Of a DNA stretch of 52,776 bases, positions 38,766 through 47,927 are shown one piece after another. The notes beneath the pieces were generated by a model that was given only the letters and a program-made list of their open reading frames with translations, made no database searches and was not told the DNA's origin. The stretch is taken from IMG/VR virus record IMGVR_UViG_3300017751_000024, positions 1 through 52,776 of that record, one strand, 5' to 3'. Source of the DNA: a virus. The position numbers and the translations under genes are program-made. Positions within the stretch are counted from its first letter, which is position 1, and every line of letters starts with the position of its first letter.

Positions 38766-41700
38766 ATGTCAAACTTTAATTATTCTCCCAGTTTTTCTAA
38801 AAGAAATCAACAAAGCACACCTATTCAACAATATGACTTAAATGATTTAGAAGGAGATAAAGAGTTCCAGGCAGTCTCTGAAAGATTCTTAGGTTCTATT
38901 GGTGAACAAAATGATATCTTTGAGTATTTAAGAGACTCTGATTTTAACCTTACGTCAGCTATGAAAAGATATGCTGACTCTAATAAGTTTACTGAACAAC
39001 AAAAGAAAGACTATCAATACTTAAGAACTATGTTTGATGGTGCAGATATAGGTAGTACAGGACAGTTCCTTGAATTAGTTAAAGACGGAGCAATAGATAT
39101 GGTTACTGACCCTACTCTAATACTAGCTGCTTTGTTTACTCCTTTTACAGGAGGCGGAACATTAGCTACTAGAGCTACAGTAGGTAAAGGAACTGCTCAA
39201 GCTTTGAAGATGTTAGGTCAAGCTAATAAAGGAGCTTTAAATAAAACACAGCTTAAAAAAGCTATTGCTGATGGGTCGCTAGAAGAAGCTGCAAAAGCTG
39301 CAACAAAAGTAGCAGGCGGTATGGGTGCAGTAGAAGCTGGTGGCTGGATGGGTTTACACAACCATGCTAATCAAAATATAGAAATAAATACAGGCTTAAG
39401 AAGAGCTTACTCATCAAAAGAGTTAGTAGGCTCAACTGTTGCTGGTGTTTTACTAGGTGGTGTTGCTGGCTATGGTGGACAAAAGTGGTCTAATTATTCA
39501 AATCCAGTTTTACAAATAAACAATAAACCTAAAGTCTATAGAGACGATAGTATTATAGATAATGTCCGATTAAAGTTTAATCAAGCCTGGGACAATACTG
39601 TAGGTAGAGTTATATTAGGTAATGCTGCTCAACTAAGAACCTTAGAAAAACAAGGAGTAAAGTATGCATCTTACTTCAGAGGTTTATTAGACCATGATTC
39701 TCAGTTAGGTATAGGTAAGAGAAGTAATAAAAAAGTAGAGTGGAGTTTTCCTGAACAATTAAATGCAAGACGAGGCAATTATATGTTCATGGAAGAAGGA
39801 CAGCGAGTAGGATTTTTTAAGACTATAGAGCCTATAGCTCCTGATGGAGTTATGATGCAAGCCGATGAGCTTGCTATTATTAGATTCTTAAGAGGAAATA
39901 AAAAAGCATTACAAGGAAGAAGCAAAGAAACAAAACAAGTAGCTAATGATTTAAGAAAATGGTTTGATGGTATAGCTAGAGATGCTCAAGAAGCAGGTTT
40001 TGGTGATATAAGAATAGAAGATTACTTTCCAAGAGAATGGAATAGACAAGCTATAAAAGATAATAAACCAGAGTTTGTTGCACAGTTATCTAAGGATTTA
40101 AAAATATCCAAAAAAGAAGCAGATGATATTGCAGAGGGTATGTTAAATATTAATAATGAATTATATGCTAGCCATAGCAACTTACTTACTCACGGTAGAA
40201 AATTAAAATTAGATGACAATGCTTATGAAAAATATCTAACTAATGAATTAATACCTGTTAGTGCTAGTTATGGTTTAAACGCTGCTAATACAATACAAAC
40301 TAAACTAAGCTTTTTAGGCGGTGCTAAATCTAATGTAAAGGTTGTAAAAAGCAAAGACATAGAAGGTAATGAAGTATTAACATTTCAAAGCTTAAGACAA
40401 AATAATATAGATGATTTTATAAGAACTCACGTAGACCCTTTAGATGAAGACGTGTTCAAAACTTTAGGTAGACGTTTAACAGCTACAGAAAGAAAAGACA
40501 TGATAGAATCTTTCAAGTCTGTTACAGGTGCGGTAAACTTTTTTGAAGGGCAAATAAAACAAGGAGTATATGATGGCCTCAAGCTTGCTAATGCTATGGC
40601 TTACCTACCTTTAGCTACTGTCTCTTCTTTCTCAGAAGGTTTGATAGCAGCTTCTAGAATATCAGGAAAGCAATCTGTAAAAAACTTTCAGTACCAACTA
40701 GAAAATGGTATGCAATTTTTAACATCGGATTTAAAAAGTTTGTTAAAAGAAAGGAGAGGCCTATCAGAAGTTGTAGCTAACAGAGAAGCTAATAGAGTTT
40801 ACTTAGCTGTAGATGACGTGCAAGCAGATTTAACAAATAGATTAGCTGGTGATGGATTACAAAACGCAAGTCTACAAAAAGGAGCTAGAGTATTTTACAA
40901 AGCCAACTTACTATTACCTTGGACAAAGACTATTGAGCTTGCAGCTTTTAATACAGGTAGAGATATAGTTGAAGAATCATTAATTCAGTTAAGTAAACTA
41001 CAAAAAGCTGGAGTAAAAATCTTTGATGATGTTGATACTTTTGTAAACTCAACAACAGGTAAAGATAAAGACATACTTAAACAACTAGATAGTATGGATG
41101 GAGTTTGGGCTGGTAAAGGTAATCTTTATAAAAGAACAAATTATTTAAAAGAACAAATACAAGACATGGGTATAAGTGTCAAAGAAGGATTGGATTGGTT
41201 AGAGTCTGGTGCAAAAAGAAATAATAATTTTTGGACACAAGAGATGTCTAAAGCAGGTGGTAGATTTGCAAGAAGTGTAATCTTACCTACATCTAGAGAA
41301 TTTTCTAAAGTGCCTAGATATATGACTAATCCTAAATGGGATATATTTACACAGTTTTTAAGATACCCTACAGCGTTTAGTAATACTGTATTAAAAAACT
41401 TTGCTAGAGATACTTTAAATAGTCCTGGAATGTCAGCTCCAAGGTTTGCTGCTTTTGTAGCAGGCTCAACAGCTATTGCAAGAGGTACTAATTACTGGAG
41501 AAGTAGTCCAGAACAACAAGCAAAGTATGACCAGTTTGCAAGAAAGCCAGGAACTGATTTAAAAGGTAAAGCTTTCGATGTTTTTGTAGCTAGAAGTGCA
41601 GAAGAAAACCTTAGAGCTTTTCAAAGAGTAGGTTTATTAGGCCCAATAGAATATGGTTTAAGATTTGCAGATGCTTATAGAGCAAATCCAAATCCTTTAG

Positions 41701-42500
41701 TAGCTGTATCAAGTTTAGGTGGCCCTGTTATGGGAGACATTACAGGCTCTACAATCTACAACAGAGGATTGTTTGAAACGTTAGCAAGAAAAACTCCTTT
41801 GATAGGTATTAGACATCCACTTAAAAAATACACAGGCTTTGACCCCTTTGAACCAATCATTGAAGGCGGTAGATTTATAGACGAAGAAGCTAGATACCAA
41901 CTACAACAAGGTATTGAAGATGTACTACCACCAAGAGTAGGTTATAAGAAAGGTGGGATTGTAAAAGAAACATTTAAAGAAATGGGACGTATGCAATATA
42001 ACACAGGAAGTCTTGTAATAAATGATAAAACTATTGATAAAGAAACAAGAATAAGATTTGATAATATAGATAATGATTTAAAAAACTTAGGATATGGTAA
42101 AGTTGCTAGAGCAGCTATTCTTGGTAATATCCATGTAGAGACAGGTGGTACTTACGACCATCAACAAAAACAAGACAAGGGTAATGGTTATGGTCTTTAT
42201 CAATTTGATTTTCAAAAAAAATATTATATGGAAAATGAAGATAGCTATTTGACATCAAACAAGTTTGAAGATACCCCCATGAATCAAACTATGTTTATGC
42301 ATGAAAGTATAAATCAATTAGCACCAGGAAAACACACAGTAGATAAAAATAAAATAAGCCAGTTGCAAAGAGATTTACAGGGTGATGATGTAGCAAGAGC
42401 AGCTATTTCATTTTCTGAAAATTATCTACAGCCTGGAACACCACATATAGATAGAAGAAGAGATGCATCCAGAACTATATTTAAAGTATTAGGAGATTAG
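38766..42500 (+). CDS. Giant ejection protein with C-terminal tail-lysozyme domain, 1,244 aa
   Basis: The equivalent of T7 gp16 or similar internal proteins. The N-terminal part has hydrophobic Ala/Gly segments (DPTLILAALFTPFTGGGTLA; LVGSTVAGVLLGGVAGYGGQ) suited to membrane passage, and the long middle is helical. The last about 170 residues resemble the phage tail lysozyme family: GKVARAAILGNIHVETGGTY (Glu as probable catalytic acid), then GYGLYQFDF and FMHESINQL. It would cut a local hole in peptidoglycan during genome entry. A lysozyme at the C-terminus differs from T7 gp16, where it is N-terminal. No separate endolysin is seen in the window. Confidence 0.85.
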   Translation: MSNFNYSPSFSKRNQQSTPIQQYDLNDLEGDKEFQAVSERFLGSIGEQNDIFEYLRDSDFNLTSAMKRYADSNKFTEQQKKDYQYLRTMFDGADIGSTGQFLELVKDGAIDMVTDPTLILAALFTPFTGGGTLATRATVGKGTAQALKMLGQANKGALNKTQLKKAIADGSLEEAAKAATKVAGGMGAVEAGGWMGLHNHANQNIEINTGLRRAYSSKELVGSTVAGVLLGGVAGYGGQKWSNYSNPVLQINNKPKVYRDDSIIDNVRLKFNQAWDNTVGRVILGNAAQLRTLEKQGVKYASYFRGLLDHDSQLGIGKRSNKKVEWSFPEQLNARRGNYMFMEEGQRVGFFKTIEPIAPDGVMMQADELAIIRFLRGNKKALQGRSKETKQVANDLRKWFDGIARDAQEAGFGDIRIEDYFPREWNRQAIKDNKPEFVAQLSKDLKISKKEADDIAEGMLNINNELYASHSNLLTHGRKLKLDDNAYEKYLTNELIPVSASYGLNAANTIQTKLSFLGGAKSNVKVVKSKDIEGNEVLTFQSLRQNNIDDFIRTHVDPLDEDVFKTLGRRLTATERKDMIESFKSVTGAVNFFEGQIKQGVYDGLKLANAMAYLPLATVSSFSEGLIAASRISGKQSVKNFQYQLENGMQFLTSDLKSLLKERRGLSEVVANREANRVYLAVDDVQADLTNRLAGDGLQNASLQKGARVFYKANLLLPWTKTIELAAFNTGRDIVEESLIQLSKLQKAGVKIFDDVDTFVNSTTGKDKDILKQLDSMDGVWAGKGNLYKRTNYLKEQIQDMGISVKEGLDWLESGAKRNNNFWTQEMSKAGGRFARSVILPTSREFSKVPRYMTNPKWDIFTQFLRYPTAFSNTVLKNFARDTLNSPGMSAPRFAAFVAGSTAIARGTNYWRSSPEQQAKYDQFARKPGTDLKGKAFDVFVARSAEENLRAFQRVGLLGPIEYGLRFADAYRANPNPLVAVSSLGGPVMGDITGSTIYNRGLFETLARKTPLIGIRHPLKKYTGFDPFEPIIEGGRFIDEEARYQLQQGIEDVLPPRVGYKKGGIVKETFKEMGRMQYNTGSLVINDKTIDKETRIRFDNIDNDLKNLGYGKVARAAILGNIHVETGGTYDHQQKQDKGNGYGLYQFDFQKKYYMENEDSYLTSNKFEDTPMNQTMFMHESINQLAPGKHTVDKNKISQLQRDLQGDDVARAAISFSENYLQPGTPHIDRRRDASRTIFKVLGD

Positions 42501-42501
42501 A

Positions 42502-42945
42502 TTGGGATTTCCGTTTGAAATAATTACTATGCTTGCATCTACAGTCCTAGGTGGACTAATGAGTGTATGGGCTGAAAGTAGAAAAGCTAAAGCAGAGCAA
42601 CAAAAGCTACTCATTACACGTGGGGAGTTTGAGATGAAGGCTAGAAAGCAATCACTTGACCACGGCTTGAAGGATAAAGGTTTTGCATGGACAAGAAGAA
42701 TCATAGCATTAACATCAGTCTTTGCTATTGTTTTATTACCTAAACTTGTAGCTGTATATTATCCAGATGTATCAGTAACTGTTGGATATACAAATTGGAA
42801 TCCAGGTTTTTGGTTCTTTAAAGAAGGCAGGGATATTTTTGAATGGATAACTTTTCAAGGTTTAGTAATTACACAATTAGATACTAACTTAGTATCAGCT
42901 ATTATAGGTATGTACTTTGGTGGCAGTTTAGTGAAAGGTAAATAA
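42502..42945 (+). CDS. Holin-like membrane protein, 147 aa
   Basis: Three hydrophobic segments: about 6-20 (ITMLASTVLGGLMSVW), about 66-85 (RIIALTSVFAIVLLPKLVAV) and about 125-143 (NLVSAIIGMYFGGSLV), with a basic cytoplasmic helix between 1 and 2 (ESRKAKAEQQKLL). The order fits the three-TM holin of GTA/phage type. The start is TTG at 42502, 6 bases after AGGAG; an ATG at 42529 is the alternative. It follows the ejection gene at once and begins the lysis group. Confidence 0.75.
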   Translation: MGFPFEIITMLASTVLGGLMSVWAESRKAKAEQQKLLITRGEFEMKARKQSLDHGLKDKGFAWTRRIIALTSVFAIVLLPKLVAVYYPDVSVTVGYTNWNPGFWFFKEGRDIFEWITFQGLVITQLDTNLVSAIIGMYFGGSLVKGK

Positions 42946-43232
42946 TGGACACTAGAGACTTTATGACTGTCTTGGAAACTGTAGGTATTCCTGCTGCTTT
43001 TGCATGTGCTGCTGGGTGGATGGTATATAAATTATTTAATGCTTTGATAGCAGACGTACATAAAAAATTAGATACGCAACACGGTATGATAGTTGCATTG
43101 ATAGATAGAGTAAGACAAATGGACAATGACATGATACGAATAGACTCAATGGTAAGAACTGCTATGGGTGTACAAGTAGATGTCGATAGATTAGCGAGAG
43201 CAGATGGAAAGAAAGACCAAAGGAAAGATTAA
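42945..43232 (+). CDS. Small membrane coiled-coil protein, 95 aa, probable lysis accessory
   Basis: One membrane span (VGIPAAFACAAGWMVYKLF, about 13-31) followed by a coiled coil (DVHKKLDTQHGMIVALIDRV) and a basic end. The layout is like small spanin- or holin-partner proteins next to holins. It overlaps the holin by 1 base and csgF by 29, linking lysis genes and the curli cassette in one transcript. Confidence 0.65.
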   Translation: MDTRDFMTVLETVGIPAAFACAAGWMVYKLFNALIADVHKKLDTQHGMIVALIDRVRQMDNDMIRIDSMVRTAMGVQVDVDRLARADGKKDQRKD

Positions 43233-43722
43233 ACTTATCCCAACATTTAAAAGTAAGAAGGCTGAAAGAAACTGCGAGTTCTGTATGTTCTTTTGGTCTA
43301 TATTAGTTGTGTTTTGGTCTCTTAATAGTATTGCAGATGAAATGGTACATAAGTTTAAGAACCCATCATTTAGTGGTATAGGTACATCAGCACATTATTT
43401 AACTATAGAGAACCAAGAGTTTACTAGAAAGATGAGTATAAAAGAAGAACTCAAAGCTCTACAAGAACAAATAGAAAGAGATAAGGAGAACACAACATTA
43501 GCTAGATTTATCAGGAATTTAGAATCTAGAATATATGCACAACTATCTAGACAATTAGTAGAAAATTTATTCGGAGAAAATCCTAGCACAAATGGCATAC
43601 TAACTTTAGAAGGTAATACTATAGAATACAGTATAGAAGACGGAATAATAACACTAACTATAACAGCAAGCGATGGAACACAAACAACTATTCAGTTGCC
43701 TATTGGTGATTTTTCTTTTTAG
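43204..43722 (+). CDS. csgF: CsgF-like curli assembly factor
   Basis: 172 residues. After a signal segment (MFFWSILVVFWSLNSIA, cut likely before DEM) comes KFKNPSFSGIGTSAHYLTIE, the counterpart of the FxNPxFGGxxxNGxxLLxxA motif that plugs CsgF into the CsgG barrel. Then follow a helix (RFIRNLESRIYAQLSRQLVE) and the beta-rich end (GNTIEYSIEDGIITLTITAS, then TQTTIQLPIGDF), matching the CsgF C-terminus. In E. coli CsgF is an outer-surface partner of the CsgG pore needed to nucleate curli. The start is ambiguous: ATG 43204 gives a long basic n-region, ATG 43285 a short one. It overlaps csgG by 50 bases. Confidence 0.88.
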   Translation: MERKTKGKIKLIPTFKSKKAERNCEFCMFFWSILVVFWSLNSIADEMVHKFKNPSFSGIGTSAHYLTIENQEFTRKMSIKEELKALQEQIERDKENTTLARFIRNLESRIYAQLSRQLVENLFGENPSTNGILTLEGNTIEYSIEDGIITLTITASDGTQTTIQLPIGDFSF

Positions 43723-44482
43723 TGGATGTGCAGTATTAAGTAAGAATGACGACTTAGTTCTATCGAAAAAAATACAGCCTTCAACCATATTAGAAATACA
43801 ATCAGATGAGCTATTTAAAATGCCTGGTGCTAAACAACAACCAGTTGTTGCGGTATACCCTAATAGTTTTAAAGATTTAACAGGGCAAAGAAGAAGTAAT
43901 AGTTCTTTTGCTTTATTTAGTACAGCTATAACACAAGCTCCAGAAGCAATATTGATAAGGGCTTTGAAGCATACATCAGATGGTAAGTTCTTTAAAGTAG
44001 TAGAACGTGTTGGACTTGATGACCTTACAAAAGAAAGACAATTAATTAGGACAACTCGTAAAGAGTTTAAAGAAGATGCAAAATTACAGCCTTTGCTTTT
44101 TGCAGGGCTTATGTTCCAGGGAGGTGTAATCTCGTATGAGGCTAACCTACAATCTGGAGGTGCTGGTGCTAGATACCTAGGAATAGGTAACAGTAAACAG
44201 TATAGAGAAGATACTGTAATTATTTCACTACGATTAGTTTCAGTATCTACAGGTGAAGTGTTAGTAGAGACATCAGTTTCTAAAAGCATTTTATCTACAA
44301 GTGTTTCTCAGGACGTGTTTCGTTTTATAGAAGCTGGCACAGAGCTGGTGGAAATAGAAGGAGGAGTAGCTGAGAACGAATCTATCGCTATTGCTTTAAC
44401 AAAAGCAGTAGAGACAGGTGTACTAAATATAATAAAAATAGGAATAGGGAGAGGCTATTGGGAATATGAAGAATCTAATTAG
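43673..44482 (+). CDS. csgG: CsgG-like outer-membrane curli secretion pore lipoprotein
   Basis: 269 residues. The signal peptide ends in a lipobox (LFSGC, Cys19). Conserved CsgG blocks follow: QQPVVAVYPNSFKDLTGQR; FSTAITQAPEAILIRALKHT; FFKVVERVGLDDLTKERQLI; SYEANLQSGGAGARYLGIGN; and TVIISLRLVSVSTGEVLVET, then FRFIEAGTELVEIE and ETGVLNIIKIGIGRGYWEYE. CsgG forms a nonameric outer-membrane channel exporting unfolded curlin. At the constriction the E. coli Y51/N55/F56 positions read, by eye alignment, Ser, Leu and Phe. Flanked by csgF and a curlin-like gene, overlapping each. Confidence 0.95.
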   Translation: MEHKQLFSCLLVIFLFSGCAVLSKNDDLVLSKKIQPSTILEIQSDELFKMPGAKQQPVVAVYPNSFKDLTGQRRSNSSFALFSTAITQAPEAILIRALKHTSDGKFFKVVERVGLDDLTKERQLIRTTRKEFKEDAKLQPLLFAGLMFQGGVISYEANLQSGGAGARYLGIGNSKQYREDTVIISLRLVSVSTGEVLVETSVSKSILSTSVSQDVFRFIEAGTELVEIEGGVAENESIAIALTKAVETGVLNIIKIGIGRGYWEYEESN

Positions 44483-45173
44483 TATATTAGTTATGTTGTC
44501 GCTAAGTGCATTAGCAGATAATGAAATATATATTGACCAATCAGGCGATACCGCCAATATTGATTTAGAACAACTAGGAGGAGATAGTAACATCATTGCT
44601 GGGTTAGAAAGCACAGCAGGAAATTTAACACCGTTAGATTTAGATGGAGACAGTCTTACTCTAGACATAAATCAAATAGGTGGTTCTAATACTTTTCTAG
44701 GAGATATTTGGGCTGACAATTTTACAGGCTATTTTAATTTTGATGGAAGCAGTAATGATTTCACAATTCAAGTAGACCCAAGTAACACTTATGGTGCAGA
44801 CAGTTCAGATGTTAACATTGACGTGTCAGGTAGTAGTAATGATTTTACGCTAGACTTAGCTACAACAGCTATGGCTAGTAATACAGACCTTGACTGGATT
44901 GTAAATGGCGATGGAAACGTATTTGATTTTGATATTAATTATGATGGAGCTACAAACTATGTAGACGTTGACGGTGATTCAAACACAGTTAACTTTGAAG
45001 GTAGTGGTTATGCTGGTGGGTATTTTTACCTAGACCAGACAGGCGACTCACGGACTTTTGACATCCAACAATTAAGCACATTAAATAATGATTGGCTCAA
45101 AATTATATCCAATGGTTCTAATGGCAGCGTGTGTATTATCCAAGACGATAATGGCACAGCCGTTGGATGCTAG
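44466..45173 (+). CDS. Secreted curlin-repeat-like protein
   Basis: 235 residues with signal peptide (LISILVMLSLSALA, then DNEI). The mature part is Asp/Asn/Ser/Gly-rich with recurring strands similar to curlin repeats (I-x-Q-x-G-x-x-N): IYIDQSGDTANIDLEQLGGD, LTLDINQIGGSNTFLG, GYFYLDQTGDSRTFDIQQ, SVCIIQDDNGTAVGC. Between them is a series of SSNDFTIQVDPS/DSNTVNF-type strands. It is probably the exported substrate of the CsgG/CsgF pore. The strongly acidic composition and two C-terminal Cys residues differ from E. coli CsgA. It overlaps csgG by 17 bases and the FecR gene by 86. Confidence 0.75.
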   Translation: MKNLISILVMLSLSALADNEIYIDQSGDTANIDLEQLGGDSNIIAGLESTAGNLTPLDLDGDSLTLDINQIGGSNTFLGDIWADNFTGYFNFDGSSNDFTIQVDPSNTYGADSSDVNIDVSGSSNDFTLDLATTAMASNTDLDWIVNGDGNVFDFDINYDGATNYVDVDGDSNTVNFEGSGYAGGYFYLDQTGDSRTFDIQQLSTLNNDWLKIISNGSNGSVCIIQDDNGTAVGC

Positions 45174-46197
45174 CATTGGCAACATAACCGAACTTAACGG
45201 AACAGGCAGGATTGTAAGGGATAAACCTTATGATGCTGCCTTATCTTTTAATATAGAAAGCTTTGACAATGTACAAACTTCAGAAGGTCGGATAGGGATT
45301 ACATTCCTAGACGAAAGCCAAGTTAGGCTAACAGAACATTCTGAACTTATTATAGACGAGTTTATCTATGACCCTGACCCATCTAAATCTAAGATGGCTT
45401 TACAGTTTGCTAGTGGTACTGCAAGATTTATCACAGGAAAACTAGCGACAATCAATAAAGAAAATATTTTTATAGAAACCCCAAGTGCTACTATTGGTAT
45501 TCGTGGTACAGACTTTACTGTTACTATAGATGAACTTGGAAGGTCTCTTATTATTTTATTACCTGATGAAAATGGTTTACCAAGTGGAGAGATAGTAGTA
45601 GCTACGGCTATGGGTGAGGTGGTTTTAAATCAACCTTATCAAGCTACATCAGTATCTACATTTGAAAGCAAGCCTGCAAAGCCTGTAGTGTTAGACATAA
45701 CTACAGAGCTAATAGATAACATGTTAATAGTTAGCCCACCACAGGAAGAGTTTAATGTTAATGAAGAAAATGTATCGGACAATAGTAGTAATATACTTGA
45801 TGTGGATTATCTGGAGTTTGACGACCTAGATATAGATTTATTAAAAGATGATAGCTTGGAATTTACAGAGCTAGATATAAATTATCTAGATGTAAATTTC
45901 TTAGAAGACTTGCTAGATATAATAGAAGAAGTAAACGAGCTAGATGAAACAGAAAGTTTACTGAGAACAGATGTAAATTTAAAAGGTACACAGGTGGGGT
46001 TCGACCCTAATACTCAGATAAATACTTTTATTACAGACCGACAGATAAGTTTACTTAGAAGTGTAGAGCATACAGTAAAAATAGATTTAGATAAATCAGG
46101 AGCTTATACCGTTATACTAATACAAGAAGGTAAGAGTACACAGCTTATAGTAAATGGTGGTGGGGATTCTGTTATAAAAATTAAACAGAGTAACTAA
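45088..46197 (+). CDS. FecR-domain periplasmic protein
   Basis: 369 residues. Signal peptide ending TIMA before QPLDA. The FecR domain (about 50-165) reads FDNVQTSEGRIGITFLDESQ, LTEHSELIIDEFIYDP, ALQFASGTARFITGKL, IETPSATIGIRGTDFTVTID, VVATAMGEVVLNQPYQA. The phrase T-P-x-A-x-x-G-I-R-G-T-x-F is the hallmark. Then an acidic Leu/Asp-rich stretch (DYLEFDDLDIDLLKDDSLEF) that looks like a repeated linker, and a beta-rich end. It overlaps the preceding gene by 86 bases and the cyclase by 1. FecR-domain proteins beside CHASE2 cyclases occur in bacteria, so the two probably form a sensor pair. A start at 45112 is also possible. Confidence 0.88.
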   Translation: MIGSKLYPMVLMAACVLSKTIMAQPLDASIGNITELNGTGRIVRDKPYDAALSFNIESFDNVQTSEGRIGITFLDESQVRLTEHSELIIDEFIYDPDPSKSKMALQFASGTARFITGKLATINKENIFIETPSATIGIRGTDFTVTIDELGRSLIILLPDENGLPSGEIVVATAMGEVVLNQPYQATSVSTFESKPAKPVVLDITTELIDNMLIVSPPQEEFNVNEENVSDNSSNILDVDYLEFDDLDIDLLKDDSLEFTELDINYLDVNFLEDLLDIIEEVNELDETESLLRTDVNLKGTQVGFDPNTQINTFITDRQISLLRSVEHTVKIDLDKSGAYTVILIQEGKSTQLIVNGGGDSVIKIKQSN

Positions 46198-47927
46198 TGA
46201 AGTGGGCTAGTTTATTAATAGGATTATTAGCTCTTCCTTTATTATTTAATGTAGCTCCGTTAGAAACATTAAGACTTAAAACATTTGACAGGCTAGTAAA
46301 TACACCTGAGCCTACAGGATATTTTACAATACTAAATATAACTGAAGAGTATATAGATAGTCAGGGTGGTTATCCATTACCTAGAGAAACACTAGCAGAT
46401 ATCCATGTAAAGCTTTTACAAGAAGGAGCAATAGGAGTAGGGTGGACTATGTTATTCCCTCATCCTGATAGGTTAGGCGGAGATGAAAAGTTTGCTAAAG
46501 CCTTATCATTTTCTCCTAGTATACTTGCAATGCCTGAAGTACCTAATAGTATATATCCTAAAACACATGGTACAGTCATCCGAGGGCCAGAAGTAAATCT
46601 ACCAAAAGCTCAAGGATTCTTACAGAACATAGACATACTTAAAAATAATTCTAGCCAGGGAGCTGTGTCTGCTCCTGTTGATGTAGACAATCTTGTTAGG
46701 CAAATACCTTTAATGCAACAAACACCTAATGGGTGGGTCGCATCTTTTGGGACTGAAGTATTAAAAGTATTAGGTGGCGGTAGTACGTATCAAATTATTA
46801 CCAACGAGAATGGTATAGAGATGGTGAGAGTCAAAGGACTAGACCCTATACCTACTGATAGCTATGGACGTAAATGGATTAGTTGGGTAGATACACCACA
46901 GACTACACTAGATAATTTAAATGTAGCAGGTAAGTTTGTCTTTGTAGGTTTTACAGCTAAAGGTATAACAAGTCAGCTAGCAACTCCTGTTGGATTACTT
47001 GAGCCTCACAAAATTCAGGCAGCTCTTGCCGAGTCAATATTATTAAATACACCACAGATACCAGACTACAGATTGTTTGTAGAGCTACTATTATTATGTG
47101 TCTCTGGTCTTCTTATAGCTCTTGTAATACATTCTTTTGGTATGACACTATCAATGGTATTAGCTGGTGGTTTGTTTGCTTCAGTAGGTTATCTTGGATA
47201 TTACTTTGTATCTATTGGTTATCTTATAGATGTCACATGGAGTATGACGAGTATGATACTTTTGTCTTTACAACAATTCTATTTAAGATTTAGACAGCAG
47301 TATAGATTAAGACAACAAATAAGAAAACAGTTTGAACATTACCTTGACCCAAGACAAGTTGCCAGGCTACAAAAAAATCCAGGGCTTTTAAAATTAGGTG
47401 GTGAAAGAAAAAGATGTACGATTATGTTTACAGATGTCAGAGGCTTTACAAGTCTATCAGAAAAGTTAGAGCCTGAAGAAGTTATAAAAATTATGAACAA
47501 AGCCTTGACTGTACAAGCTGATGCTGTTCAAAGGAATGGAGGGATGGTAGACAAATATATAGGGGATGCAATGATGGCTGTATGGAATGCTCCATTAGAT
47601 GTAGACAATCAAGAACAGTTAGCTATTGAGACAGCTCTTCAAATACAACACGACATGCAAGAAGCAGAGTTAGAAGTTGAAATTGGTATAGGAATAAATA
47701 CAGAAATAGTTTGTGTAGGTAATATGGGGTCAGCTTCCAGGTTTGAATATAGCTGTTTAGGTGATGCTGTAAATTTAGCTGCTCGTTTGGAGTCTTCATG
47801 TAAGTCTGTTGGTAAAAATTTAGTCATAGGTGAGGAGACAATTAATAATTATCAGGGTGAATATACAGAATTAGAACCTATTTTTGTAAAAGGTAAAGAA
47901 AAAGAGGTCAAAATCTACACAATATAG
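46197..47927 (+). CDS. CHASE2 sensor adenylate cyclase, class III
   Basis: 576 residues. A membrane anchor (about 3-18) is followed by a periplasmic CHASE2 domain (about 25-285: TFDRLVNTPEPTGYFTILNI, GAIGVGWTMLFPHPDR, GFLQNIDILKNNSSQGAVSA, AGKFVFVGFTAKG). Three membrane spans lie at about 293-360, then a cytoplasmic cyclase (about 395-576). The cyclase has both metal Asp (FTDVRGFT; YIGDAMMAVW), Lys in VDKYIGD plus Asp in LGDAVNLAARLES (the ATP-selecting pair), and Asn/Arg of NLAARLE for catalysis. It should make cAMP in response to an envelope signal. It is coupled to the FecR gene by a 1-base overlap and is the last plus-strand gene. Confidence 0.93.
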   Translation: MKWASLLIGLLALPLLFNVAPLETLRLKTFDRLVNTPEPTGYFTILNITEEYIDSQGGYPLPRETLADIHVKLLQEGAIGVGWTMLFPHPDRLGGDEKFAKALSFSPSILAMPEVPNSIYPKTHGTVIRGPEVNLPKAQGFLQNIDILKNNSSQGAVSAPVDVDNLVRQIPLMQQTPNGWVASFGTEVLKVLGGGSTYQIITNENGIEMVRVKGLDPIPTDSYGRKWISWVDTPQTTLDNLNVAGKFVFVGFTAKGITSQLATPVGLLEPHKIQAALAESILLNTPQIPDYRLFVELLLLCVSGLLIALVIHSFGMTLSMVLAGGLFASVGYLGYYFVSIGYLIDVTWSMTSMILLSLQQFYLRFRQQYRLRQQIRKQFEHYLDPRQVARLQKNPGLLKLGGERKRCTIMFTDVRGFTSLSEKLEPEEVIKIMNKALTVQADAVQRNGGMVDKYIGDAMMAVWNAPLDVDNQEQLAIETALQIQHDMQEAELEVEIGIGINTEIVCVGNMGSASRFEYSCLGDAVNLAARLESSCKSVGKNLVIGEETINNYQGEYTELEPIFVKGKEKEVKIYTI

